Source of the DNA: an uncultured Coriobacteriaceae bacterium
GTDB lineage: Bacteria; Actinomycetota; Coriobacteriia; Coriobacteriales; Eggerthellaceae
Reading direction: 5' to 3'
Assembly (NCBI GenBank): GCA_900539675.1
Contig: UQDJ01000016.1
Coordinates: 1 to 36,850 of the forward strand
Length of the DNA: 36,850 nucleotides
In this document: one piece after another, positions 7,130-15,702 of the stretch
How the letters are laid out: each line of letters opens with the position of its first letter
Numbering within the stretch: position 1 is the first letter of the stretch
Position numbers and translations under genes: made by a program
The notes under the pieces: generated by a model
What the model was told of the DNA's origin: nothing
Seen by the model: the letters and a program-made list of their open reading frames with translations, nothing else
The model's database searches: none

Positions 7130-8576
7130 TCATGATTGTTCTGTACATTGAGATTTGCGAGCGCTTGATTTGCGTTTCTGCTCGATCACTATTCGACACA
7201 CCACAAGGCTAGCTGCAGTGATTGCCCAGGTGATCGGATAGGTTATCGCTATTGCCTCTACGGTTACGGTATTCCAGGTAAAGGCGAATACAAGACAGGC
7301 TCTCGTCAGACAGATCCCCATGAAGATGATAACTGCTGGGGCAACTGAATGGCCAAACCCCCTCATTGCATCTCCTTGTATTTCAAGGATGGAATAGAGC
7401 GCGTAGAAAGGAAAGGTTAAAGAGATGATCGAAAGCCCAATGTGTATGACCTCTTCATCTTGCGAAAAGATCCAGAACGTCCAGTAGCCGATTGCCAGCA
7501 TTGTGACCGAAAGTACTATGGCGCTAAGAAGTCCAAGCCCTTGGCAAACCCAAACGCCGCGCGAAACACGCTTGTAGTTTTTTGCCCCATGATTCTGTGC
7601 GACGAACGTTGTGGTTGCCTGTCCAATGGCGAGGATAGCATAGTAGATAGGGAGCTCGACTTTAAAGTAAATGGAAAACGCCGTAATTGCCTGCACACCC
7701 AGCAAATCAATTTGGTGTTGTACGACCACGTTTGACAGAGTGATAGCCAGCGATTGCAATCCGACGGGAATGCCGATTCGCAGGATGGTTGCGAGGAAAG
7801 TACGGTCTAGACACAATCTGGACCAGCGTAGCGCATACCGTTCGTCTGTTTTTGCCAGAAAGACCACAACAATTATCGCAGCGATGCTGTTCGATGCCAA
7901 CGTGCTCAACGCAACACCTTCTATTCCTAAACCAAGAACACAAAGGGTGAATGTTGCCTATACCGCCGACCGTCTGAGCCAACAAGGGGGTTCGCGAGTC
8001 TCCCAAGGCACGGCACACGCCAGCAGCCATGTTGTAGAGCGATATAGGAAGCATTGCTATGAAATACATCCGCAGGTATGTCAATGCATCCGCTATCGCT
8101 GAACTGGGAGTCTTCATCGCTTCAATGTATAAGGGGGCGAGTAAAACGCCCGCAAAGGCAAGGATTGCACCTGCAATAAGACTGATCGCGATGGATACGT
8201 GAATTCCGTGTCTGAGGTCATCGATATCTCTAGTGCCAAACAAGCATGCTACTGCGATGTTTGCTCCGACCGAAAGGCCGGTGAATAATCCGATCAGGCA
8301 GGTAATGAGAAGCGTGCTTATCCCCAGTGCTGCTGCAGCTTGGTTGCCCAACACGTTGCTGACGAAAAACAGATCGACCGTTGAGTAAAGCTGCTGGACT
8401 ACGCTCGTAAAAAGTAGAGGAATTGCGAAAGAGAGAATTGAGGTAACAATGGGCCCTTTTGTAAAGTCGCGGGTGCGCGTTTTATTGCGAGAGCGTTTCT
8501 TGTTTTGAGACAGCGTGTTTTGCCGGCTGGAATCATCATTCCGGTTTGCTGTCTGTTCGATTTCGTTTTCTTTCAT
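7130..8576 (-). pseudogene. MATE-family efflux transporter broken by a frameshift
   Basis: The reading frame from the ATG at 8576 encodes a normal MATE N-terminal half (FAIPLLFTSVVQQLYSTVDL, then several membrane helices) up to about GGIGN, after which it becomes non-membranous and Cys/Arg-rich. The expected continuation (VLGLGIEGVALSTLASNSI and further helices) is found in another frame that runs to a stop at 7130. The switch lies at about 7941-7958, near AAAGGG; one extra base or two missing bases would explain it. Joined, the product would be about 482 aa, normal for a MATE drug/sodium antiporter. No slippery heptamer is visible, so a mutation or a sequencing error is likelier than programmed frameshifting. 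The ribosome site is weak. It is a different MATE subtype from the intact DinF-like gene at 21628-22974. Confidence 0.8.
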
Positions 8577-9030
8577 AGAATCACGTTTCTAGTGGGCGGC
8601 GGAAAAGCTAGCAAATTGAGAACGGTGAACAGACGCTCTGTTGTCTTGTCAGATTAAAACCTTCGCTATAGACAAGTCCTTCTATGATCGCTATCAGCAG
8701 CCTTTCTTCTCCTTGTTCTTGTTTGAGTGAACAACCGTTAAGGATGAAAAGTGTCCTCTGCGGATACGTCGTCTGGGGATGTGCGAACCTATGTCGCAAA
8801 ACGTCTTATGGGAATAGGAATGCTAAAGGAATTTTTACCATAATTATTAAAGAAATTGTTACAGAATTAAAATTAGTAACATTTATTTATAGTAATTGCT
8901 TTTTAATGGTGGAATCGGTGTGGGAAAACCCTTTGACCATAGTCATCACGCATGTTACGTCTTAATTGCGGGATTATTACGGGTGTTATAATAGCGAAGC
9001 TCAATAACAAGACACAAAGAAGGAGACAAC
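8577..9030. other. 454-bp gene-free stretch between the MATE gene and leuC
   Basis: No convincing gene. The middle (about 8820-8910) is very AT-rich and holds the inverted repeat TGTTAC...GTAACA (8857-8862 and 8876-8881, 13-base loop); TGTTAC recurs at 8953-8958. The leuC promoter lies at the right end. No T-box, leader peptide with Leu codons or known riboswitch is recognised. Confidence 0.6.
8966..8992 (+). promoter_or_regulatory. leuC promoter
   Basis: A perfect TATAAT at 8987-8992 with TTGCGG at 8966-8971, 15 bases apart. Transcription would start near 9000, giving a leader of about 30 bases with no room for an attenuator. Confidence 0.6.
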
Positions 9031-10299
9031 ATGGCACGTCCGATGACTATGGCCGAAAAGATCCTTGCTGCTCATGCAGGGCTCGATGAAGTGGTGCCCG
9101 GTCAGCTAATCGAGTGTGATCTTGATCTTGTCTTGTCAAACGACGTTACAGCGCCAATTGCGATTAAAGAATTCAAGAAGGTTGGCGTTGACAAAGTATT
9201 TGACCCTACCAAGATTGCACTGGTTCCCGATCATTATGTTCCCGCAAAGGACATCAAGAGTGCCGAACAGGCAAAAATTACGCGTGACTTTGCCCGTGAA
9301 CAGGGTATTACTCACTATTACGAAGTGGGATGCATGGGCATTGAGCATGCTCTACTCCCTGAACAGGGCGTTGTGGGCGCTGGCGATCTGATTATCGGTG
9401 CTGACAGCCACACCTGCACCTATGGTGCACTGGGCGCTTTTGCAACGGGTGTTGGCTCTACTGATGCGGCTATTGGTTATGCAACGGGTCGTGCTTGGTT
9501 TAAGGTTCCCGAAACCATTCTTTTCAATATTGACGGTACGCTGAATCCGGGCGTTTCTGGCAAAGATATTATTCTGCATATCATCGGCATGATCGGTGTT
9601 GATGGCGCTCTGTATCAGGCTATGGAATTCCACGGCAGCGCCATTGAATCTCTGTCTATGGATGAACGCCTGACTATTTCGAATATGGCAATTGAAGCTG
9701 GTGCTAAGGCGGGTCTTATTCCGGTTGACGATGTAACTCGTGCGTACATGGATGGCCGTACCGAACGTCCCTATAAGGAATACTATTCCGATCCGGATGC
9801 TCACTATGTCAAGGTATATAACATTAAGGCCGAAGACATTGTCCCGACGGTTTCCTATCCGCATTTGCCTTCTAATACTCATCCAGCAGCTGAATCTCAT
9901 GACATTAAGATCGATCAGGCGGTTATTGGCTCTTGCACCAATGGTCGCATTGAAGATATGCGTCAGGCAGCAGAAGTGTTGAAGGGTCGCAAGGTTCACC
10001 CCGATGTTCGCTGCATCGTTATTCCTGCAACGCAGGAAGTGTATCGTTACTGTGTGGATAACGGATTGATGGACATCTTCTTGGATGCTAACTGCGCAAT
10101 TTCTACTCCTACCTGTGGTCCGTGCTTGGGCGGTTACATGGGTATTTTGGCAGCTGGCGAACGTGCTGTTGCCACCACTAATCGTAACTTTGTAGGCCGT
10201 ATGGGCGATCCTACCAGTGAAGTTTATCTGGCTTCCCCTGCTGTAACTGCAGCAAGTGCGGTGTTGGGTCACATTGGTCTTCCTGAAGATTTGGACTAA
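9031..10299 (+). CDS. leuC: 3-isopropylmalate dehydratase large subunit
   Basis: Aconitase-like [4Fe-4S] subunit that with LeuD isomerises 2-isopropylmalate to 3-isopropylmalate in leucine synthesis. 422 aa, the length of the two-subunit archaeal-type (LeuC2/HacA-like) enzymes rather than the about 470 aa enterobacterial type. Cluster ligands are Cys302 (GSCTNG), Cys362 and Cys365 (TCGPC); GADSHTCTYGALGAFATG (123-140) is another aconitase signature. AAGGAGA sits before the ATG, about 30 bases after the inferred transcription start. First gene of leuC-leuD-leuB. Because this type is close to homoaconitase and citraconate-type hydratases, substrate is inferred from the leuB neighbour. Confidence 0.94.
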   Translation: MARPMTMAEKILAAHAGLDEVVPGQLIECDLDLVLSNDVTAPIAIKEFKKVGVDKVFDPTKIALVPDHYVPAKDIKSAEQAKITRDFAREQGITHYYEVGCMGIEHALLPEQGVVGAGDLIIGADSHTCTYGALGAFATGVGSTDAAIGYATGRAWFKVPETILFNIDGTLNPGVSGKDIILHIIGMIGVDGALYQAMEFHGSAIESLSMDERLTISNMAIEAGAKAGLIPVDDVTRAYMDGRTERPYKEYYSDPDAHYVKVYNIKAEDIVPTVSYPHLPSNTHPAAESHDIKIDQAVIGSCTNGRIEDMRQAAEVLKGRKVHPDVRCIVIPATQEVYRYCVDNGLMDIFLDANCAISTPTCGPCLGGYMGILAAGERAVATTNRNFVGRMGDPTSEVYLASPAVTAASAVLGHIGLPEDLD

Positions 10300-10313
10300 C
10301 GAGGAGAATTCAC

Positions 10314-10814
10314 ATGTATTTCAAGGGAACTGTTCATCGTTACGGCCGTGACGTTGATACTGACGTTATTATTCCGGCTCGTTATTTGAATACTTCGGAT
10401 CCAGCAGAACTTGCTAAGCACTGCATGGAGGACTTGGATAAGGACTTTGTTTCTAAGGTAAAGCCCGGCGATATCATTGTTGCTGAAGAAAACTTCGGCT
10501 GCGGTTCTTCGCGTGAGCATGCGCCAATTGCTATCAAGGCTGCCGGCGTGGATGCGGTTATTGCAAAAAGCTTCGCTCGCATTTTCTATCGCAACTCTAT
10601 TAATACCGGATTGGCCATTTTGGAATGTCCTGAAGCGGTAGATGCTATTGCTGATGGTGATGTGGTTTCTATCGATACCGATGCCGGTACCATCACCGAC
10701 GAAACCACGGGCAAGTCTTTTACGGCTCAGCCTTTCCCTCCCTTTATTGCAGATATTATTGAACAGGGTGGTTTGCTTAATCGCACCCGACATGTTTTGG
10801 GATTGGATAAATAG
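10314..10814 (+). CDS. leuD: 3-isopropylmalate dehydratase small subunit
   Basis: 166 aa swivelling-domain subunit that partners LeuC. Recognised by the N-terminal GRDVDTDVIIPARYL block (11-25), the ENFGCGSSREHAP signature that shapes the active site and the KSFARIFYRNSINTGL segment. GAGGAG precedes the ATG by 8 bases and the gene starts 14 bases after leuC, so they are co-translated parts of one operon. The length is typical of the short archaeal-type small subunits. Confidence 0.95.
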   Translation: MYFKGTVHRYGRDVDTDVIIPARYLNTSDPAELAKHCMEDLDKDFVSKVKPGDIIVAEENFGCGSSREHAPIAIKAAGVDAVIAKSFARIFYRNSINTGLAILECPEAVDAIADGDVVSIDTDAGTITDETTGKSFTAQPFPPFIADIIEQGGLLNRTRHVLGLDK

Positions 10815-10879
10815 GTCTGTGTATTTTGACCTCGCTGTTTGCGTGGGTTAAACCTTGTAACCGCATGTTTATGAGATAT

Positions 10880-10915
10880 AAGCTGACCTAGAGGTTTAAG
10901 CCTTTAGGTCAGCTT
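10880..10915 (+). promoter_or_regulatory. Strong intercistronic hairpin between leuD and leuB
   Basis: AAGCTGACCTAGAGG (10880-10894) pairs with CCTTTAGGTCAGCTT (10901-10915) over 15 bp with one G-U pair and a 6-base loop. It ends 6 bases before the leuB ribosome site and is not followed by a T run, so an RNA-stability, processing or translation element is likelier than a terminator. Confidence 0.75.
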
Positions 10916-10933
10916 CATGATTGAGGAGCACAT

Positions 10934-12043
10934 ATGGCTAAGACGTATAACATTTGTACATTGCCGGGCGATGGTATTGGTCCGGAGATCATTGCTGAAG
11001 GCGTAAAGGTACTCAATGCGGTTGGTGCTAAGTACGACACTGCTTTCAAGTGCAAGGATGCTTTGATTGGTGGTTGCGCTATTGATGCCTGCGATAACCC
11101 ACTTCCGGATGAAACACTCGAAGCAGCTAAGGCATCTGATGCGGTGTTACTTGCCGCTGTAGGTGGTCCTAAGTGGGATACCACCGATCCTAATCGCCCT
11201 CGTCCTGAACAGGGCTTGTTGGGCATTCGCAAGGCGCTTGGTTTGTATACGAATTTGCGACCCGTTCAGATTTTTGACGCCTTGGCCCATGCTTCTACGT
11301 TAAAGCCCGAAGTAATCGATGGCGTTGACATGGTTATTGTTCGTGAGCTTACGGGAGGTCTGTACTTCGGTATGCGCGAGCGTTTCTACGATGAAGAAGG
11401 CGCTGGTGCAAACGGAACACGTGGTCAGCGCGCTTACGATACGCTGGAGTATCGTGAATACGAAATTGAACGCATTGCTCGAAAGGCTTTTGAAGCAGCA
11501 CGCAAGCGTCGTGGCAAGGTAACCAGCGTTGATAAAGCAAATGTTCTTGAAACCAGCCGTATGTGGCGCGAAATTGTTCATCGTATTGGCAAGGAAGAAT
11601 ATCCCGATATCGAATTAGAGGATATGCTTGTTGATAACACGGCAATGCAGTTGATCAACCGTCCTGCTGATTTTGATGTGGTGGTTACTGAAAACATGTT
11701 TGGCGACATTCTTTCCGATGAAGCAGCCCAGATCACTGGTTCGTTGGGCATGTTGGCAAGTGCTTCGTTGGGCGATGGCGTAGCGCTGTATGAGCCAAGC
11801 CATGGCAGCGCCCCTGATATTGCAGGCAAAGGGATTGCCAATCCACTTGCTCAGATTCTTTCTGTTGGCATGATGCTGACGTATAGCTTTGACATGACTG
11901 ATGCTGCTCAGGATATCCAGCGTGCAGTAACTGAAGTGCTCAACGAGGGCTGGCGTACGGTAGATATTGCTGATGATACAACGCCAAAGGATAAGATTGT
12001 GGGAACTGTTGCAATGGGTGATTTAGTGGTATCTCATCTCTAA
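10934..12043 (+). CDS. leuB: 3-isopropylmalate dehydrogenase
   Basis: Oxidatively decarboxylates 3-isopropylmalate with NAD to 2-ketoisocaproate, the last specific step before transamination to leucine. 369 aa, normal length. Visible family blocks: LPGDGIGPEI near the N-terminus, RPEQGLLGIRKALGLYTNLRP, VRELTGGLYFG, DKANVLETSRMWR, DNTAMQL, the metal-binding NMFGDILSDEAA and the NAD-binding EPSHGSAPDIAGKGIANP. GAGGAG precedes the ATG. The 119-base gap after leuD holds a strong hairpin but no clear promoter, so leuB is probably in the leuCD transcript with its own level of expression. leuA is not in the window. Confidence 0.96.
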   Translation: MAKTYNICTLPGDGIGPEIIAEGVKVLNAVGAKYDTAFKCKDALIGGCAIDACDNPLPDETLEAAKASDAVLLAAVGGPKWDTTDPNRPRPEQGLLGIRKALGLYTNLRPVQIFDALAHASTLKPEVIDGVDMVIVRELTGGLYFGMRERFYDEEGAGANGTRGQRAYDTLEYREYEIERIARKAFEAARKRRGKVTSVDKANVLETSRMWREIVHRIGKEEYPDIELEDMLVDNTAMQLINRPADFDVVVTENMFGDILSDEAAQITGSLGMLASASLGDGVALYEPSHGSAPDIAGKGIANPLAQILSVGMMLTYSFDMTDAAQDIQRAVTEVLNEGWRTVDIADDTTPKDKIVGTVAMGDLVVSHL

Positions 12044-12060
12044 GAGTAGGTATACTGCAG

Positions 12061-12094
12061 GGTGCCTAGCCGCTGAGGTTCAGGCACCTTATTT
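12061..12094 (+). terminator. Terminator of the leu operon
   Basis: GGTGCCT (12061-12067) pairs with AGGCACC (12082-12088), followed by TTATTTTG. The inner bases can extend the stem with one bulge. It lies 17 bases after the leuB stop. Confidence 0.75.
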
Positions 12095-12130
12095 TGTTAT
12101 GTCGATTGAATAAAATGTAAGGATTTGTTC

Positions 12131-13435
12131 ATGGCTATTCGATCTCCTGAAGGAACATTCGACCTGCTTTCTTGTGATGCGATGTTTTGGGATTACTTCC
12201 GCAACACCGCATTTTCCATTTTTGGTCGGTATGGGTATGAACCTATTGAAACGCCGATGTTTGAGCAGACTGAGCTGTTTGTGCGGGGCATTGGTGAAGC
12301 TACCGATGTAGTTTCCAAAGAAATGTTCACGGTCATTTCGGGTGGCAATTTGACCAAGCTGCTGGAGGGTGAAAAGCTGAAGTCCAAAAGCAAGCTTTCA
12401 CTTCGTCCCGAAGGTACGGCAGGGGTAGTACGTGCGGTTGTTGAACATGATTTGGTTCCTCAGGGTGGTGCCCCGGCAAAGCTGATGTATGCCGGTCCCA
12501 TGTTTCGTGCCGAACGTCCTCAGAAGGGCCGTTTGCGTCAGTTTCGCCAGGTAGGCGTTGAGTGCTTAGGGGCAGAAGATCCCAGTGTGGATGCTGAAGC
12601 TATCATTATGCTGATGCGCTTTTATGAAGCCATTGGCATTCCGGTGGCCGACATGCAATTACTCATTAACTCTATGGGCTGCGAGAAGTGCCGACCGGCA
12701 TATCGCGAACTTGTACGCGATTATATCCACCAGCATGCTGCTGATATGTGCGATGAATGCAATCATCGTGCTGAAATTAATCCGCTGCGTGCCTTTGACT
12801 GCAAGAATCCACGCTGCGTTGCCATCATGAAGGATGCTCCCCGTATTACAGATTACTTGTGCGATGACTGCCGTGAGCACTATGAAACCGTAAAGCGGTA
12901 CCTTGCCTCTGCGGGTATTGCCTTTAGTGAGGATACTCGTCTGGTGCGCGGTTTGGACTACTACACGTCAACGGTATTTGAAGTTCAGGTCGACAACGGC
13001 ATGGGTGCTCAGAATGCTATCGGTGGCGGTGGACGCTACGACAAGCTTGCCAAAGAAGTGGGTGGTCGCGATGTTCCCGGTTTAGGCTTTGCGCTGGGCT
13101 ATGAGCGCTGTGTGTTGGCGCTTGAAGCGGCAGGTAGCAAGTTCTCTGCTCCTGGTGGATTGGATCTGTTTGTTGCCTGTGTGGATGATTCGGTACGCGA
13201 GCGCGCATTCGGTTTGGTTCAGGAATGCCGCGATGCGGGCATAGCTACTGAAATGGATCATCAGGATCGCAGTTTAAAGAGCCAGTTCAAACTGGCAGAC
13301 AAACTCAATGCCGCTCGCGTTGCCGTATTGGGTCCCGATGAGCTGGGTCAAGGTGCCGCCCGCCTGCGCAATATGGACACGCACGAAGAAGAACTGGTAC
13401 CGCTTGATCTATTGGTTGAAAAGCTTAGAGGCTAA
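12131..13435 (+). CDS. hisS: Histidine--tRNA ligase
   Basis: Class II aminoacyl-tRNA synthetase, 434 aa, that charges tRNA-His. The ATG at 12131 has AAGGA 7 bases upstream; a TTG six bases earlier is in frame but less likely. Motif 2 reads AGPMFRAERPQKGRLRQFRQ, the histidine-specific signature is LVRGLDYYTSTVFEV, with GGGGRYDKL and the motif 3 segment GLGFALGYER. Between them is the usual insertion domain, here carrying several Cys pairs (CEKC, CDEC, CDDC) that may bind zinc. The C-terminal 90 residues are the anticodon-binding domain. It follows the leu terminator and is separated from aspS by 389 bases. Confidence 0.96.
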   Translation: MAIRSPEGTFDLLSCDAMFWDYFRNTAFSIFGRYGYEPIETPMFEQTELFVRGIGEATDVVSKEMFTVISGGNLTKLLEGEKLKSKSKLSLRPEGTAGVVRAVVEHDLVPQGGAPAKLMYAGPMFRAERPQKGRLRQFRQVGVECLGAEDPSVDAEAIIMLMRFYEAIGIPVADMQLLINSMGCEKCRPAYRELVRDYIHQHAADMCDECNHRAEINPLRAFDCKNPRCVAIMKDAPRITDYLCDDCREHYETVKRYLASAGIAFSEDTRLVRGLDYYTSTVFEVQVDNGMGAQNAIGGGGRYDKLAKEVGGRDVPGLGFALGYERCVLALEAAGSKFSAPGGLDLFVACVDDSVRERAFGLVQECRDAGIATEMDHQDRSLKSQFKLADKLNAARVAVLGPDELGQGAARLRNMDTHEEELVPLDLLVEKLRG

Positions 13436-13824
13436 AGGGCAAATAGCTTCATATGTAAATGCATGTTTGGCTGAAGCCTAAGAATTTGGTGCTTATGCTT
13501 GGTGCTTCAAATTGGCACGTGATGTTTCAATGTGGCACTTGATGCTGAATCCTTTCAATTGCCACTTGATGCTTTCGATTGGTCAAACTTGGCTTTTTTG
13601 CGGTTGGAGCAAGCAAAATGGCACCAGGTAAGTGAACTACCGTTATAGTATACGGTTGGAACTTTTTAGAGAGCCTTTTGGATGGTGCTTGGATTAGCTG
13701 TTGGGCAGGGCTAGTTTTACCGCTCAATCCTGACAGATACGCTCATCTTGACGGATGATAGTAAGCATATGGCGTTCATAAGGTTCTTGTTTGGATTGGA
13801 AAACGACGAGGAGAAAGTGAAATC
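13436..13824. other. 389-bp spacer between hisS and aspS
   Basis: No gene is supported. The left part holds degenerate tandem repeats (13494-13575); further right TATAGTATAC is flanked by ACCGT/ACGGT (13640-13657), and TTGACG (13748-13753) may be part of an aspS promoter, without a well-spaced -10 box. No T-box specifier or antiterminator was recognised. Confidence 0.5.
13494..13575. repeat. Degenerate tandem repeats between hisS and aspS
   Basis: Three imperfect copies of TTTCAATTGGCACTTGATG at 13506-13524, 13525-13544 and 13553-13571, preceded by two short TTGGTGCTT copies. Periods are about 20 and 28 bp. Confidence 0.75.
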
Positions 13825-15603
13825 ATGACAGATTTCCTTAACGAGTACTGCATGCACTCTCATACATGCGGTCAGCTGAGGCGCTCAGATGTGGGTACGG
13901 AAGTTACGCTGACGGGTTGGGTATGGCACAACCGCGACCATGGTGGTCTGATCTTTATCGACCTGCGTGACCGCGATGGTTACACCCAGTGCGTTGTTGA
14001 CCCTGATTGCGTTTCCGAAGACGACTTCCATATTGCAGAACACCTCGGTCGTGAATACGTAATTGAGGTTACGGGCAAAGTTCGTGCTCGTATGGATGAA
14101 GTGGTAAATCCGAATATGGCAACCGGTGAAATCGAAGTGCTGGCAAGCTCAGTCAGCGTTTTGAACACTTCGGTAACTCCTCCGTTTTCTATAGAAGATG
14201 GCATTGAAACCGACGAAATCACCCGTATGAAGTGGCGTTACTTGGACTTGCGTCGTCCTGAAATGTATGCGGCTTTAAAGCTTCGTCACCAGGTAGCTCA
14301 TGCAATGCGCAACGCCTTGAATGAACGTGGCTTTCTTGAAGTGGAAACCCCAATTTTGGCAAATTCTACACCTGAAGGCGCTCGCGACTACATCGTTCCT
14401 TCTCGTCCAAATCCGGGCAAGTTTTACGCTTTGCCCCAAAGCCCCCAGCAGTTCAAGCAGATGTTGATGGTTGGCGGCATTGAGCGCTACTATCAGATTG
14501 CTCGCTGCTTCCGCGATGAGGATTTGCGTGCCGATCGTCAGCCTGAATTCACCCAGGTTGATATTGAGATGAGCTTCGTTAAGGGCGAAGACGTCATGGT
14601 TATGATGGAAGACGTTATGGCTGAAGCCTTAAAGGCAGTAGGAGTTGAACATCAGTTCCCTCTGCAGCGCATGCAGTATTCCGATGCCATGGATCGTTTC
14701 GGCTGTGATCGTCCTGATATTCGTTTCGGTATGGAACTGGTTGATCTGACCGATATTGTTAAGGATTGTGGCTTTAAAGTATTTTCAAGCGTTGCACAGT
14801 CCGGTGGCTTGGTTAAGTGCATCAACGCCAAGGGTGCTGGTGACTGGAGCCGTGGCGAAATTGAAAAGCTTGCTGATATTGCTGCCGAAAATGGTGCAAA
14901 GGGTATGGCTTGGATTGCCTTCACGTCGGATGGTAAGGAAAAGAGCCCCATCATCAAGTTCTTCGATGATGAAACCTACGCAAAGATCAAGGAAAAGGCT
15001 GGTGCTGAGCCGGGCGACTTGTTGCTGTTTGCTGCTGACACCTTTGAGGTTGCCAATGCGGTTCTTTCTGCTTTGCGTTTGCATATGGCAGATGCGCTGG
15101 GTATCGAGCGCAAAGGCCATGCGCTTCTGTGGGTAGTGAACTTCCCCATGTTCCACTATGACAAGGATGAAAAGAAGTACGCTGCAGAACATCATCCGTT
15201 TACTCACGTTCTTGATGAGGACTTAGATAAGATTGAAACAGCTCCGCTTGAATGCGGCAGCTATTCTTATGACCTGGTTATGGATGGTTTTGAAGTGGGC
15301 GGCGGTACCATTCGTATCCATAATGCCGATGAACAGCGCCGCGTTTTGCGCGTATGTGGCTTGACCGATGAAGAGATTGACCAGAAGTTTGGTCATCTGA
15401 TCCATGCACTTGAGCTTGGTGCTCCACCGCATGGTGGCATTGCCATCGGTCTTGATCGTTTGGTTATGCTTCTGGCTGGCAAGCAGTCCATTCGTGACGT
15501 TATTGCCTTCCCGAAGACCTCAAGCGCATCTGATCCTATGACGGGTGCTCCGAGTGAAGTAACCGCTCGTCAGCTTAAGGATGTTGCTCTGCGTCTTCTG
15601 TAA
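13825..15603 (+). CDS. aspS: Aspartate--tRNA ligase
   Basis: Bacterial-type class II synthetase of 592 aa: N-terminal OB-fold anticodon-binding domain (about 10-110, VTLTGWVWHNRDHGGLIFIDLRDR), catalytic core with motif 2 RCFRDEDLRADRQPEFTQVD, the bacterial GAD insertion (about 290-420) and motif 3 GIAIGLDRLVMLL near the end. The GAD insert and length match bacterial AspS rather than the archaeal form. GAGGAGAAA precedes the ATG. Whether it is discriminating (Asp only) or also acts on tRNA-Asn cannot be told here. A terminator follows. Confidence 0.96.
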   Translation: MTDFLNEYCMHSHTCGQLRRSDVGTEVTLTGWVWHNRDHGGLIFIDLRDRDGYTQCVVDPDCVSEDDFHIAEHLGREYVIEVTGKVRARMDEVVNPNMATGEIEVLASSVSVLNTSVTPPFSIEDGIETDEITRMKWRYLDLRRPEMYAALKLRHQVAHAMRNALNERGFLEVETPILANSTPEGARDYIVPSRPNPGKFYALPQSPQQFKQMLMVGGIERYYQIARCFRDEDLRADRQPEFTQVDIEMSFVKGEDVMVMMEDVMAEALKAVGVEHQFPLQRMQYSDAMDRFGCDRPDIRFGMELVDLTDIVKDCGFKVFSSVAQSGGLVKCINAKGAGDWSRGEIEKLADIAAENGAKGMAWIAFTSDGKEKSPIIKFFDDETYAKIKEKAGAEPGDLLLFAADTFEVANAVLSALRLHMADALGIERKGHALLWVVNFPMFHYDKDEKKYAAEHHPFTHVLDEDLDKIETAPLECGSYSYDLVMDGFEVGGGTIRIHNADEQRRVLRVCGLTDEEIDQKFGHLIHALELGAPPHGGIAIGLDRLVMLLAGKQSIRDVIAFPKTSSASDPMTGAPSEVTARQLKDVALRLL

Positions 15604-15614
15604 AGCACGTTTTG

Positions 15615-15677
15615 AAAGCCCGCTTCTTTTACTCTTTTCGTCCTATGGCAAAAAGGGGAAAGGTTGCGGGCTTTTTT
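15615..15677 (+). terminator. Rho-independent terminator after aspS
   Basis: AAAGCCCGC (15615-15623) pairs with GCGGGCTTT (15666-15674), the latter running into six T residues (15672-15677). The loop is long (about 40 bases) and can form weaker inner pairs. Confidence 0.8.
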
Positions 15678-15702
15678 ATTGGTGAGAAAGTGAGAGATTT
15701 GC

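Noticed and set aside
7090..7130. GGTTCGACCT resembling a tRNA T-loop
   Set aside because: No acceptor or anticodon stem can be built around it.
7941..7958. Programmed frameshift in the MATE gene
   Set aside because: No slippery heptamer or downstream pseudoknot is apparent; mutation or sequence error is simpler.
8684..8965. 93-codon plus-strand frame in the leuC upstream spacer
   Set aside because: No ribosome site and mixed composition changing along the frame; covers the AT-rich regulatory stretch.
9352..10272. 306-codon open frame antisense to leuC
   Set aside because: Shadow of a firmly identified gene; Asn/Thr/Arg/His-rich composition with no family motif.
13527..13727. 66-codon minus-strand frame in the hisS-aspS spacer
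   Set aside because: Runs through the degenerate repeats with no motif or ribosome site.
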